A stretch of 32,411 nt of DNA from Ruminococcaceae bacterium OttesenSCG-928-A16 (GCA_030267215.1 JAJDJP010000023.1:1-32411), one strand, 5' to 3'; shown: positions 22,538 to 30,779, counted from the stretch's first letter. The notes: a model not told the origin generated them from the letters alone. Made by a program: numbers and translations.

Positions 22538-23560
22538 TTACGCGGCCTCCTTCCTGGTTTTAGCCGGTTTTTTCTTTTTTACACCCACCGGTTTTTGGCG
22601 GCAAAGCGCATTAATATACGGCACAAACAGGTTCATTAATAGCAGCGCGTATGATACCCCTTCGGCTGTTTTAGACCATTCGCGTATGGCTACCGTAATA
22701 ATGGCAAGCCCAAGGCCAAACACAATTTTACCTTTCAGTGTATAGGGGCTGGTGGTATAATCGGTTGCCATAAAAAAGGCCCCCAACAACAAACCGCCGC
22801 CCATTAGGTACAGCAAAGAGTTCCACGCAAAGCCGCCAAAGCCGGCAAAAGCGGCGCTAAGGCTGCCGGCGCTACCCATGCTAAGCACCAGTTTAAATAC
22901 AAAGGTGCCGCCCAGATAAAACAGCGGAATAACCGGGCTGATGATTTTGGTTGCAATAAGGAACAGCCCACCCAACAGCAGGGTAAGGGCGCAGGTTTCG
23001 CCAAGGGTACCGCCGTGGGTACCCAGCAGCATATCAATCATGGGCAGGTTTTGGCCGGTGCCCATGGCGGCCAGCGGTGTTGCGCTGGCCAGTGCATCTA
23101 CCCCGCCAAAGTTGCGGGGAAAGGAATAGCTGATCATGTTGCCAGTAAAGCTAAGTTGCAGCACAATGCGCCCCACAAGGGCAGGGTTTGCAAAGTTAAA
23201 GCCAATGCCGCCAAATAGCTGCTTTACCACCACAATCGAAATAAGCGAGCCAACGGCCGCCATCCACAGCGGAAAAGACGGGGGCAGATTAAATGCCAAA
23301 ATAAGGCCGGTTACCACCGCCGAAAGGTCCCCTATTGGGGTGGTTTTTTTCATTAGCAGGCAGTAAAGCCACTCGAACCCAACGCAGGTGGCAACGGTTA
23401 CAGCGGTTAACAGCAGCACGCGCGGCCCAAAAATAAAAGCCGAAGCAATAAGGGTGGGCAACAGCGCAATGCACACACCACCCATAAGCATGCGGGTGCT
23501 ATAGCGGGAGGTTATGTGGGGCGAGGCCGCCACCACAAGTTTGTTCTGGTTATCTGGCAT
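22538..23560 (-). CDS. rnfD: Rnf complex subunit D (covalent FMN)
   Basis: Integral membrane subunit homologous to NqrB; thought to form part of the ion path. 340 aa with about nine helices. The flavinylation motif appears as GGVDALASATPLAAMG with Thr161 as the FMN attachment residue. FNFANPALVGRIVLQ and TDYTTSPYTLKGKI are family-typical. The C-terminus is Lys-rich. Start 3 nt after the rnfC stop. Confidence 0.96.
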   Translation of the reverse strand: MPDNQNKLVVAASPHITSRYSTRMLMGGVCIALLPTLIASAFIFGPRVLLLTAVTVATCVGFEWLYCLLMKKTTPIGDLSAVVTGLILAFNLPPSFPLWMAAVGSLISIVVVKQLFGGIGFNFANPALVGRIVLQLSFTGNMISYSFPRNFGGVDALASATPLAAMGTGQNLPMIDMLLGTHGGTLGETCALTLLLGGLFLIATKIISPVIPLFYLGGTFVFKLVLSMGSAGSLSAAFAGFGGFAWNSLLYLMGGGLLLGAFFMATDYTTSPYTLKGKIVFGLGLAIITVAIREWSKTAEGVSYALLLMNLFVPYINALCRQKPVGVKKKKPAKTRKEAA

Positions 23561-23563
23561 GGT

Positions 23564-24889
23564 TTAGTTTCCTCCCTTTTTGGGTTTGTTTTTATTGTAG
23601 TAGCTACGCGCAAGCGAGGTTGTTTGAGACACCAAACGCTTTGCCGGGCACACAAAACTGCACACGCCACAGGCCATGCATACATCGGCGGCAAGGGTTT
23701 CCAGCGTCTCCATGTCCCGGTTTTCGTATGCGCCGCAAATTTCTACCGGCGAAAGCCCTACCGGGCAAGCCGCAATGCAGCGCCCGCACCGAATGCAGGG
23801 ATCGGGCAGGGGCAGCTCGGCTTGCTCTGGCGTAAAGGCCAGTATAGCGTTATTTTGTTTGGTAACCGGGTAGGTGTCTCTGGCCATGGCAACACCCATC
23901 ATGGGGCCGCCGGTAATAATTTTGGCAGGCGGGGTTTTGTAGCCGCCGCAAAATTCAATCACATCGGCAATGGGGGTGCCAATAATGGCTTCTACGTTTT
24001 TGGGCTGGGCCACGGCTTCGCCATCTACCGTAAGGCGGCGGGTAACCAGCGGCATACCGGTGGCTAAATACTTGCCAATGCCCGAAACCGTGGATACATT
24101 CAGCATCAGCACGCCAATGTCGGAGGGCAGGCCGCCCTGCGGCACCTCGCGCCCCAAAACCACCTCAATCATCACCTTTTCGGCGCCTTGGGGGTAGCGG
24201 GTGCTCATGGGCACCACCGAAAGACTGGCGTCGCCCTTGGTTAGGCTAAACAGCAAATCCATCGCATCGGGTTTGTTGCGCTCTATGGCTATAACCACCC
24301 GTGGGATATCCAAATATTTTTTTATTGCTTCGATACCCGAAAGTAAGGTATCGCCACACTCCAAAATTTCGCGGTTGTCGGAGGTAATATAAGGCTCACA
24401 CTCGGCCGCGTTAATTAGCAAGGTGTCAATTTTTTTGCCTTCCGGCACTTCCATTTTGGCCGCCGTGGGGAACCCCGCCCCACCAAGGCCCACCATGCCG
24501 CTGGCACGCACGGCCTCTAAAAAGGTGGCGCGGTCTCGCACCAAGGGGGGTAGGGCTGTGGCTGCCATGGTTTGCAGGCCATCGGCCGCTATGGTAACCG
24601 CCTGCACCGATGCACCCGTAGCCGACACTACCTGCCCAACCTCGGTTACGGTGCCCGATACACCCGAGTAAATGTTGGCCGAAACAGGCCCCTGTGCTTC
24701 ACCCACCAGGGTGCCAACCTCTACAAGGTCGCCTTTTTTAACCACCGGCACGCATGGGCTGCCAATGTGCTGCTGCATTAAAAGGGTAATGGCGGCAGGC
24801 ACCGGCATGGTTTCGGTGGCAAGGTTTTCGGTTCCTTTCCAGTGGGGCACCAGCGCGCCTTTCGCCTCTCTTTTTAGCTTTTTCAGCAT
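23564..24889 (-). CDS. rnfC: Rnf complex subunit C (NADH/FMN, iron-sulfur)
   Basis: Cytosolic subunit that exchanges electrons with NAD(H). 441 aa: an N-terminal barrel-sandwich region, the Gly-rich nucleotide motif GLGGAGFPTAAK (134-145), CEPYITSDNR, a SLBB-like region around GKYLATGMPLVTRRLTVDG, and two 4Fe-4S clusters from PCIRCGRCIAACPVG and VCMACGVCSFVCPAKR. GGGAGG precedes the ATG. First gene of the operon, preceded by a leader of about 210 nt. Confidence 0.97.
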   Translation of the reverse strand: MLKKLKREAKGALVPHWKGTENLATETMPVPAAITLLMQQHIGSPCVPVVKKGDLVEVGTLVGEAQGPVSANIYSGVSGTVTEVGQVVSATGASVQAVTIAADGLQTMAATALPPLVRDRATFLEAVRASGMVGLGGAGFPTAAKMEVPEGKKIDTLLINAAECEPYITSDNREILECGDTLLSGIEAIKKYLDIPRVVIAIERNKPDAMDLLFSLTKGDASLSVVPMSTRYPQGAEKVMIEVVLGREVPQGGLPSDIGVLMLNVSTVSGIGKYLATGMPLVTRRLTVDGEAVAQPKNVEAIIGTPIADVIEFCGGYKTPPAKIITGGPMMGVAMARDTYPVTKQNNAILAFTPEQAELPLPDPCIRCGRCIAACPVGLSPVEICGAYENRDMETLETLAADVCMACGVCSFVCPAKRLVSQTTSLARSYYNKNKPKKGGN

Positions 24890-25105
24890 GGTTTTTCCTC
24901 CCGTTTGCCCTACGGCATATAATTTAAATGCAATACTAAAGTTTGTTTTTAGGCGTTTGTGCCAGTGTAAGCCATGTTGCCACCTTTGCCTGTAGCGGGT
25001 AACACGGCAATATTTGTTTATACTTAAAACTTTTGCGTAAATTCGTCCAAAAATAAAACCGCTTTTTTGGCATAAATCACAAAGGTTTTTATGGGAACAC
25101 CTTAT
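24890..25105 (-). other. Long structured leader of the Rnf operon
   Basis: About 210 nt lie between the predicted transcription start and rnfC. They contain a hairpin at 24971-25008 (outer arms GCCGTGTT/AACATGGC with one G-U, inner ACC/GGT, loop CGCTACAGGCAAA) and no ORF of note. I compared it mentally with FMN, GEMM and THF riboswitch consensus elements and it matches none of them well. Role unknown. Confidence 0.4.
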
Positions 25106-25107
25106 AT

Positions 25108-25140
25108 ATTGTAAGCAATTGCCATCACAGTGTCAACTGT
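25108..25140 (-). promoter_or_regulatory. Promoter of the Rnf operon
   Basis: On the minus strand: -35 TTGACA (25131-25136), 17-bp spacer, -10 TACAAT (25108-25113). A small inverted repeat ACAGT-N4-ACTGT (25127-25140) covers the -35. No site matching the Rex consensus was found. Confidence 0.75.
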
Positions 25141-25192
25141 TTGTTGCCGGTTTGTCAGGTTTATCTATCTTATTTCCAGCCGCTAATCGACC

Positions 25193-25221
25193 TTTACAAC
25201 CGTGCCCCATATTGTTATACT
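25193..25221 (+). promoter_or_regulatory. Promoter of the 25281-26455 operon
   Basis: -35 TTTACA (25193-25198), 17-bp spacer, -10 TATACT (25216-25221). It lies back to back with the Rnf promoter, so the 391 bases between rnfC and 25281 are largely control sequence. Confidence 0.6.
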
Positions 25222-25280
25222 ATACATACAAACATAATGGTAACGGCTGGCGATAAAAGCCGCAAAAAAGGGGGGGTTTT

Positions 25281-25829
25281 GTGGGGTTTTGGGTTACACA
25301 AAGCAAAACGCCCCTCGTGTTCGATGCTATCCCGGCCATTAAGGTGCAGCATTATGCCAAAAACGGGCTGCCTGTTTACACCTATGCCCGCCTGTATGCC
25401 CTGAACCACGATTTGGCCGTAAACCTGTGTGCGTTTGAGCGGCAACCCGCCGAGGGCAGCCTTGTGGGGCTTTGGCTGCTGGGCACAAAAGGCAGGCACC
25501 TTGCTGTTGCTTTAGGGCCGCAAACCGCAAGCCTTACGCTTTTGCAGGCAGATGCCCCGCCCCAAGCCCTGCCCGCCCCAAGCCCTGCCCGCTTTGCCGG
25601 GGTGGACGAACAAGGCTGGTATTGGGGGGCAAACAGCGTTATTGGTGCAGATATACTGCAACAAGTGGGCATTAAGCTGGCCGTAGGGCGTCAATTTAAT
25701 GCCGCTGTTTACAAAAGCTGGCAACCTGCTACTGCTGGCGGCGCTTTTGGCGCTTCGGCACCGCTTACCCAAAACGGCACCGAATGCCCGCCACAAAACT
25801 GGCCCCCGTTTACTGTTGTTGCTTACTAG
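25281..25829 (+). CDS. Uncharacterised protein, weakly CBM9-like
   Basis: No confident family. 182 aa from a GTG start that follows AAAAAAGGGGGGG by 4 nt. No signal peptide or membrane helix. The body is beta-rich in appearance: FDAIPAIKVQHYAKNGLPVY, a Pro-rich stretch (ADAPPQALPAPSPARF, about 91-106), and a second half with GWYWGANSVIGADIL, RQFNAAVYKSW, FGASAPLTQNGT and the end WPPFTVVAY. This order faintly recalls family-9-like carbohydrate-binding domains. A promoter upstream and the small gene and RidA-like gene downstream on the same strand suggest an operon. Real gene likely; function open. Confidence 0.6.
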   Translation: MGFWVTQSKTPLVFDAIPAIKVQHYAKNGLPVYTYARLYALNHDLAVNLCAFERQPAEGSLVGLWLLGTKGRHLAVALGPQTASLTLLQADAPPQALPAPSPARFAGVDEQGWYWGANSVIGADILQQVGIKLAVGRQFNAAVYKSWQPATAGGAFGASAPLTQNGTECPPQNWPPFTVVAY

Positions 25830-25922
25830 CCCACCGGCTATTTTAAGGCGTGCCGGCGCTGGTTTAATGGCATACCTATTTTATGCACAGCCAATTATTA
25901 GGATATAGAGGAGTGGAAAGTT

Positions 25923-26093
25923 ATGATTAAGAATTTCTTCCAAGCATTGTTAAAAATTGCTTTTATTGCAGGCCTTGTTTCTGCCGTTTTGGCTGTGGTG
26001 TATTATTTTACCGATAAGCAAAACGATTATATTGAGATTTACAACGACACCGACGACGAGGACGATTTTGACGACGGGGAGGATTTTGGCTGA
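25923..26093 (+). CDS. 56-aa membrane peptide with strongly acidic tail
   Basis: No family recognised. MIKNFFQALLKIAFIAGL opens a single transmembrane helix (about 8-30). After YYFTDKQNDYIEIYND comes a tail made almost wholly of Asp, Glu, Phe and Gly (DTDDEDDFDDGEDFG). 56 aa. An AGGAG site lies 9 nt upstream, and the stop shares a base with the start of the RidA-like gene (TGATG), so translation is coupled. The acidic end might bind cations or a basic partner; this is speculation. Confidence 0.75.
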   Translation: MIKNFFQALLKIAFIAGLVSAVLAVVYYFTDKQNDYIEIYNDTDDEDDFDDGEDFG

Positions 26094-26455
26094 TGAAAAA
26101 AAACGAAATACGCCGTACTGGCGGTAACGGGCGCCGCAGCGGTTGTGTTGCCTATAATGGTATTTTGTATACCAGTGGCATTACCACGGTAGATTTGCAG
26201 GCCGACATTGCCGGCCAAGCTGAAAATATTTTTTCTCAGCTAGACCGTTTGATGGCCTTCCACAATACCAGCAAGGGCAACATTCTTAGTGCCACTGTTT
26301 ACCTAAAAAACATGGCCGATTATGGCGCATTTAATGCCATATGGGACGCCTGGATAACCCACAGCGAGGAGCCCGCCCGCAGCGTGGTAGAGGCTTCGCT
26401 GGCATTGCCGGAATATCTGGTAAAAATAGCCCTTACCGTTGCCATGCCCGATTAG
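26093..26455 (+). CDS. RidA/YjgF-family protein with altered catalytic site
   Basis: RidA proteins hydrolyse reactive enamine/imine intermediates. 120 aa, near the family length. The fold landmarks are present: GCVAYNGILYTSGI, GQAENIFSQLDRLM, ILSATVYLKNMADYGAFNAIW and PARSVVEASLALPE with the carboxylate-binding Arg96. The C-terminal strand reads LVKIALTVAM where E. coli RidA has KIEIEAIA, so the catalytic Glu position is Ala or Thr. This resembles Rid subgroups without proven deaminase activity. It is translationally coupled to the upstream 56-aa membrane peptide. Confidence 0.88.
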   Translation: MKKNEIRRTGGNGRRSGCVAYNGILYTSGITTVDLQADIAGQAENIFSQLDRLMAFHNTSKGNILSATVYLKNMADYGAFNAIWDAWITHSEEPARSVVEASLALPEYLVKIALTVAMPD

Positions 26456-26478
26456 TTTTTGCAAAACAATAAACAGAT

Positions 26479-26581
26479 AAAAAACAGCAACCCACACAGT
26501 GAAGTGCACCCCAAAAGTTGGACAGTATGTTAAACTGTTTAATGGAAGGGGTGCATTTCACACAGCAGGTTGCTGTTTTTT
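26479..26581. terminator. Terminator after the RidA-like gene, interrupted by an insertion in its loop
   Basis: Perfect 14-bp arms AAAAAACAGCAACC/GGTTGCTGTTTTTT (26479-26492, 26568-26581). The T6 on both strands lets it serve the plus-strand operon and the convergent SGNH gene (stop at 26645). Its loop contains the 61-bp inverted-repeat element at 26500-26560; without it the loop would be about 14 nt. Confidence 0.75.
26500..26560. mobile_element. 61-bp miniature inverted-repeat element with IS3-like ends
   Basis: 13-bp terminal inverted repeats with one mismatch (TGAAGTGCACCCC at 26500-26512, GGGGTGCATTTCA at 26548-26560), flanked on both sides by CACAG (26495-26499, 26561-26565), a likely 5-bp target duplication. 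The inner sequence CACCCCAAAAGTTGGACA looks like the ends of IS3-family elements. No coding capacity. Confidence 0.65.
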
Positions 26582-26644
26582 ATGTATGCTTTTTTATGTA
26601 GGGCTACGCTTACTTAAAAAATTAACCCATCCTCTTCCCTATTA

Positions 26645-27631
26645 CTATTCTGCCGGCACCGTGTAAGCCGGGCTACCTTCCAGGTAGGGGTTTTTGGTGT
26701 CGTAGGCAGTGTGGGTTACTAAATAATCCAGCCAGGCAGCATACCCGGGCGCCAGCATGTGTATGCCGTCGTACCCAGCGTATTCTTCTTTTAAATAGGT
26801 ATCGTCGCCCGCAAGGGGCTCATTCAAATCTACAAAATATACGCCTTGCTGGTAGGCCAGCTGGGCCAGCAGGTTATTAATTTCGTTAATGCGGTTTTGG
26901 TCAAACTTGCTTTCGGGGCGCACGGGGGTAATGCTTTGCACATAAATGTTCACATCGGGGTGCAAATTGGCCCGCATTTGGGTTAACATTTCGGCGTAAT
27001 ATTGTATAAAAGCCTCGTTGGTATTGCTGCCAATGGCGTTTGCCCCAATTAAAATATATACGTTATCGGGGGCGCTGGCCACAATGGCGTCCATCGGTAT
27101 TTCCTCTACGCCATCCTGGTTTTTCCAGCTAGAGCCATCGTAAATGCCTTTGGGGCTAATGCTTTTATAAGCACAGTATTGGGCGGGCAGCTCTTTGGTA
27201 TACAGCCTAAACCCTTGCGTAATCGAGTCTCCTACAAAAGTGACGGTGTTAAAGTAGCTAATATCCACCCGCCCGTTTTCGGGCAGCGCAATCATGCGGT
27301 AATCGGGCGAGGCCAGTTGGATATCACTATTGGGTTTTTGCACCGGGCCAACGGTATTCCAGTTGGCATCGTTGCCCGGCGCCATGCCCGATTGTGAGGC
27401 TGACGGCGAGGAAGAGGCCAGCGCCGAGCCTGCCGAAGAAGCCAAGCTGGAAGCAGCGGAATTTTTACCACCAGCAAACAACGAAACCAGCCACACCACA
27501 AACAGCAATACCAAAATAAACGCTACCATAACCACCAGGCTGCGCACTATTTTTTTAGTGCGTTTATTTTGCGAAGGTGATGGTTGTTGTGCGTATGGTG
27601 GTTGCTGTTGATTTTGCGGGTTTCTTTGCAC
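26645..27631 (-). CDS. Membrane-anchored SGNH/GDSL-family hydrolase
   Basis: Probable esterase or acyl hydrolase acting outside the membrane, for example on cell-wall or capsule acyl groups. 328 aa from a GTG start with AAGGAG 6 nt upstream; the frame is open to 27730 but that stretch has no site. Cytosolic Gln/Pro/Lys-rich N-terminus (1-29), transmembrane helix (about 30-53), Ser/Ala-rich linker (about 57-82), then the SGNH fold: FVGDSITQG with Ser136, ILIGANAIG with Asn198, and DGIHMLAPGY with Asp288 and His291. The oxyanion Gly of block II is not obvious. Transcribed alone. Confidence 0.9.
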   Translation of the reverse strand: MQRNPQNQQQPPYAQQPSPSQNKRTKKIVRSLVVMVAFILVLLFVVWLVSLFAGGKNSAASSLASSAGSALASSSPSASQSGMAPGNDANWNTVGPVQKPNSDIQLASPDYRMIALPENGRVDISYFNTVTFVGDSITQGFRLYTKELPAQYCAYKSISPKGIYDGSSWKNQDGVEEIPMDAIVASAPDNVYILIGANAIGSNTNEAFIQYYAEMLTQMRANLHPDVNIYVQSITPVRPESKFDQNRINEINNLLAQLAYQQGVYFVDLNEPLAGDDTYLKEEYAGYDGIHMLAPGYAAWLDYLVTHTAYDTKNPYLEGSPAYTVPAE

Positions 27632-27732
27632 GGCTTTCTCCTTATACCAAATTATAGGCAAAATATTGTTTGCTTTAACTGCGCCAAAAGCGCCAAGGTA
27701 CGGCAACGCTTTTTGTGGTGTTTCAAACATTA

Positions 27733-27761
27733 AGTATACTGTATTTTAGGCCAAAAAACAA
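27733..27761 (-). promoter_or_regulatory. Likely promoter of the SGNH hydrolase gene
   Basis: On the minus strand: -35 TTGTTT (27756-27761), 17-bp spacer, -10 TATACT (27733-27738). A second TATAAT lies nearer the gene but lacks a good -35. The predicted leader is about 95 nt. Confidence 0.5.
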
Positions 27762-28112
27762 CCAGTAAAACCCCACGGAAGTATCCCTTTGCGTTGAAAA
27801 ATCGGGTTTTAAGTTTTGCTCCTCGCCAGAGGCGGAAAACAAACAACATTTTTTTGTTGGAAGCCGTGAAACACGCTATTGGGTCACTCTCATCCCCCTG
27901 CAAAATGGCGGGCTGCCATGCCGAAACCTTTTTCGCCCACCCTTTACTGGCAAAGGTTTAAGCAAAGTACTGCCCTTAACCAAGAAAAAACAAAACAGCT
28001 TTAGCGCAATTATTTGATTGTTTTATGATGATATTGCTAAAAAATCCTAAAAATTAGTAATTTTTTACAGTTTAAACATAAAATTATATATTAAATTCTA
28101 CTTTTTTGCATA

Positions 28113-28141
28113 TTGACGCATATTATGCTTTGCCGTATACT
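28113..28141 (+). promoter_or_regulatory. Strong orphan promoter
   Basis: -35 TTGACG (28113-28118), 17-bp spacer, -10 TATACT (28136-28141), with a very AT-rich block upstream like an UP element. No start codon with a ribosome binding site follows before the terminator at 28209. Confidence 0.6.
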
Positions 28142-28147
28142 TTTTGT

Positions 28148-28246
28148 GGCAAAAACACCCCTCTTTTTTTACCTTGCGCCGTTTGTTTTTATTACCACAG
28201 GCACAAAAAAGCAGCTGGGCTATTTAGCCCAGCTGCTTAATTTTTT
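28148..28246 (+). ncRNA. Candidate small RNA of about 100 nt
   Basis: Bounded by the orphan promoter at 28113-28141 and the strong hairpin terminator at 28209-28246. There is no ATG-led ORF inside. The 5' GTGG could pair with CCAC near 28195, giving a closed 5' domain around U-rich, unpaired sequence, followed by the terminator stem. It matches no RNA family I recognise. The terminator could also belong to gap on the other strand, so the promoter is the main evidence. Confidence 0.35.
28205..28246. terminator. Bidirectional terminator downstream of gap
   Basis: A perfect 14-bp stem AAGCAGCTGGGCTA/TAGCCCAGCTGCTT (28209-28222, 28225-28238). On the plus strand T6 follows within 3 nt (AATTTTTT). 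On the minus strand the 3' arm ends in TTTTTTG. It lies about 155 nt past the gap stop. Confidence 0.8.
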
Positions 28247-28394
28247 AAAAAGTAAAGGCCCTTTTTTGACGAACAGGCAGAACTGGTTCTGCCACTCGAA
28301 AAGCGTAGCGTGCCCCCACTTCTCCAAGCCTTCTCCCCCGCTTTTAAAAGCAGAGTTGGAATTCTAATGCCTGTATCTCTATATTTTTGCCAAA

Positions 28395-29402
<1,008 letters not shown>

Positions 29403-29525
29403 TTAAATCAACCTCCTAATTATTAAGCAAACCGGCAAAAAAGCGCAAATAAAACGCCAAATTACACGGTGTTGCCTTGGTAAAAAAGCACTGCTAACAC
29501 ACAACGCTTTTTCTTCATGTATTAT

Positions 29526-29580
29526 ATTATACCAAAAACCAGCAAACTACAAGCTAATGTTAAACATTTGTCAAAATGTT
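29526..29580 (-). promoter_or_regulatory. Promoter region of gap with an upstream palindrome
   Basis: A minus-strand -10 TATAAT at 29526-29531 has only a weak -35. An alternative is TTGACA (29569-29574), 17 bp, TGTAGT (29546-29551). A perfect inverted repeat AACATTT-GTCA-AAATGTT (29563-29580) overlaps that TTGACA and may be an operator. It does not match the Rex consensus. Confidence 0.45.
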
Positions 29581-29686
29581 TTATTTTTCTTTTATACTGT
29601 GCTTTATTCTGGTCTTTTTGCTATTAAAACCCCGTGCTTTATACAAAAAACCATTAAAACAAAAAGATGTGCTTTTGTGCTGGATA

Positions 29687-29695
29687 TGGTATAAT
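29687..29695 (+). promoter_or_regulatory. Extended -10 promoter of the kinase-like gene
   Basis: TGG-TATAAT (29687-29695) is an extended -10 element; no good -35 is seen. It places the transcription start near 29702 and so supports ATG 29760 rather than an upstream start at 29667. Confidence 0.5.
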
Positions 29696-29759
29696 TTACT
29701 TAAATCGACATTTTTCGACAAAATGTATTGCGCTATTTTTGCAGAAAGTGAGCCTTATT

Positions 29760-30779
29760 ATGGCATTTCACCCTTATACACCCTTTATAGAGGCCACCTA
29801 TCCCTGCTTTTGGCTTGCCTATAACGGTGATTTTTGGAAAAATGATGCCGCCCAAAAAATGCCCGCCGCCCACGCGGTAGAAACTCTTTTACACACCATT
29901 CAAACCATTTATAAACCGCTAAATGCCCCTTTTTCTGTGCTACTGCCTGGGGGCGGCAGCCTAACCATCTCCCCGCTTCCGGCTGGCCTTTTGGCCACCG
30001 CCGGCAACGAAACCTTGCTTTCTTCGGGTACGGTAGGCAGCCAACTGCGCGAGCCACTTAGCAGCATTTTTGCGGTGCTGCCGCTACTTTCACGCAAGGT
30101 GGACGAAAGCGGCCTGCGTTACACCGAAGAAATACAAAATAGTTGCTACAACCTGCTGCGCCTAGCCAGCAACCTCGAGTCTTCTTCCAGCTTGGGCCAC
30201 GGCTCTTTTTTTGAGCAGCCGGTTGACATAACCCTATTAACCGAAAGCATTTTTAGCTGTGTGGAAACCGTTTGCCGCCAGCAGAATATTCCGTTCACTC
30301 TCGATATTCCAAGCTATCCGCTACCGGTGCGGGGCAATAAGCGCCTGCTTACCGAGGCCATACTAAACATTTTGCGCAACAGCATACAATACACGCGCGA
30401 TGGCAACCACATTTCTATTCAGTTGCAAGAGGCCGCCGGCAAAGCCATAGTAACGATACAAGACCACGGCCTTGGCATTAAAGCCGAGCATGCCCCCCAT
30501 TTGTTCGAAGCTTATTTTTCGGCTAACCCTTATGGCGATGGCGCACCCCCGCCCGGTGCCGGGCTTGGGCTAACCGTGGCCTATCAGGCGGCCCGCAGTT
30601 TTGGCGGCTCTATCCATGCCGAAAGCGAGTTTGGCAGCGGCACCACCATTCGGCTGGCACTGCCGCTACACAGCGGCAACCATGGCGTACTGGGCAGCTC
30701 CCCGGCCGATTATTTGCTAAACCGCTACTCGCCCGTATATGTACAGCTTAGTGGGTATTGCCAATTTCCAGATTTATAG
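29760..30779 (+). CDS. Histidine-kinase-like ATPase without phosphoacceptor His
   Basis: 339 aa, no transmembrane helix. The DHp-like region reads SQLREPLSSI where active kinases have H-E-L-R-T-P-L; the His position is Ser94. The ATPase domain is well kept: N box ILNILRNSIQYT (201-212), G1 DHGLGI (235-240), G2 GAGLGLTVAYQAARSFGG (266-283) and GSGTTIRLALP near the end. The N-terminal 90 residues match no sensor domain I know, and the C-terminal tail is about 35 residues long. ATG 29760 is chosen from the promoter position; its ribosome site is weak. No response regulator is adjacent. It may be a regulatory or pseudo-kinase, or act as an ATP-binding switch. Confidence 0.82.
   Translation: MAFHPYTPFIEATYPCFWLAYNGDFWKNDAAQKMPAAHAVETLLHTIQTIYKPLNAPFSVLLPGGGSLTISPLPAGLLATAGNETLLSSGTVGSQLREPLSSIFAVLPLLSRKVDESGLRYTEEIQNSCYNLLRLASNLESSSSLGHGSFFEQPVDITLLTESIFSCVETVCRQQNIPFTLDIPSYPLPVRGNKRLLTEAILNILRNSIQYTRDGNHISIQLQEAAGKAIVTIQDHGLGIKAEHAPHLFEAYFSANPYGDGAPPPGAGLGLTVAYQAARSFGGSIHAESEFGSGTTIRLALPLHSGNHGVLGSSPADYLLNRYSPVYVQLSGYCQFPDL

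Larger units (their letters stand above)
27762..28394. other. Gene-poor region between the SGNH hydrolase and gap
   Basis: No credible protein gene in about 630 bases. It holds small hairpins (27924-27959 with AAACCTTT/AAAGGTTT arms; AT-rich 28049-28065; GGCAGAAC-TG-GTTCTGCC at 28276-28293), a very AT-rich stretch before 28113, a strong promoter, and the terminator at 28209-28246. See the candidate small RNA. Confidence 0.6.

Noticed and set aside
22021-22563. Plus-strand open frame opposite rnfG
   Set aside because: It is the complement of the Lys/Ala-repeat extension of rnfG, which by composition keeps other frames open; the Ala/Ser/Val-rich translation is an artefact.
24890-25105. FMN or cyclic-di-GMP riboswitch in the Rnf leader
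   Set aside because: The conserved FMN sequence blocks are absent, and the GCAAA-like pieces do not fall in the order needed for a GEMM fold. Kept only as an unassigned leader.
25080-25140. Rex operator at the Rnf promoter
   Set aside because: Only isolated half-like pieces such as ATCACAA are present; there is no symmetrical TTGTgAA-N4-TTcACAA site.
26500-26560. A protein-coding IS remnant
   Set aside because: Only 61 bp with terminal repeats; no transposase fragment is present on either side.
28113-28367. Plus-strand ORF of 84 codons in the gap before gap
   Set aside because: Its start codon would lie within the predicted -35 box, and the frame runs through a strong terminator; there is no ribosome binding site. 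A non-coding transcript fits better.
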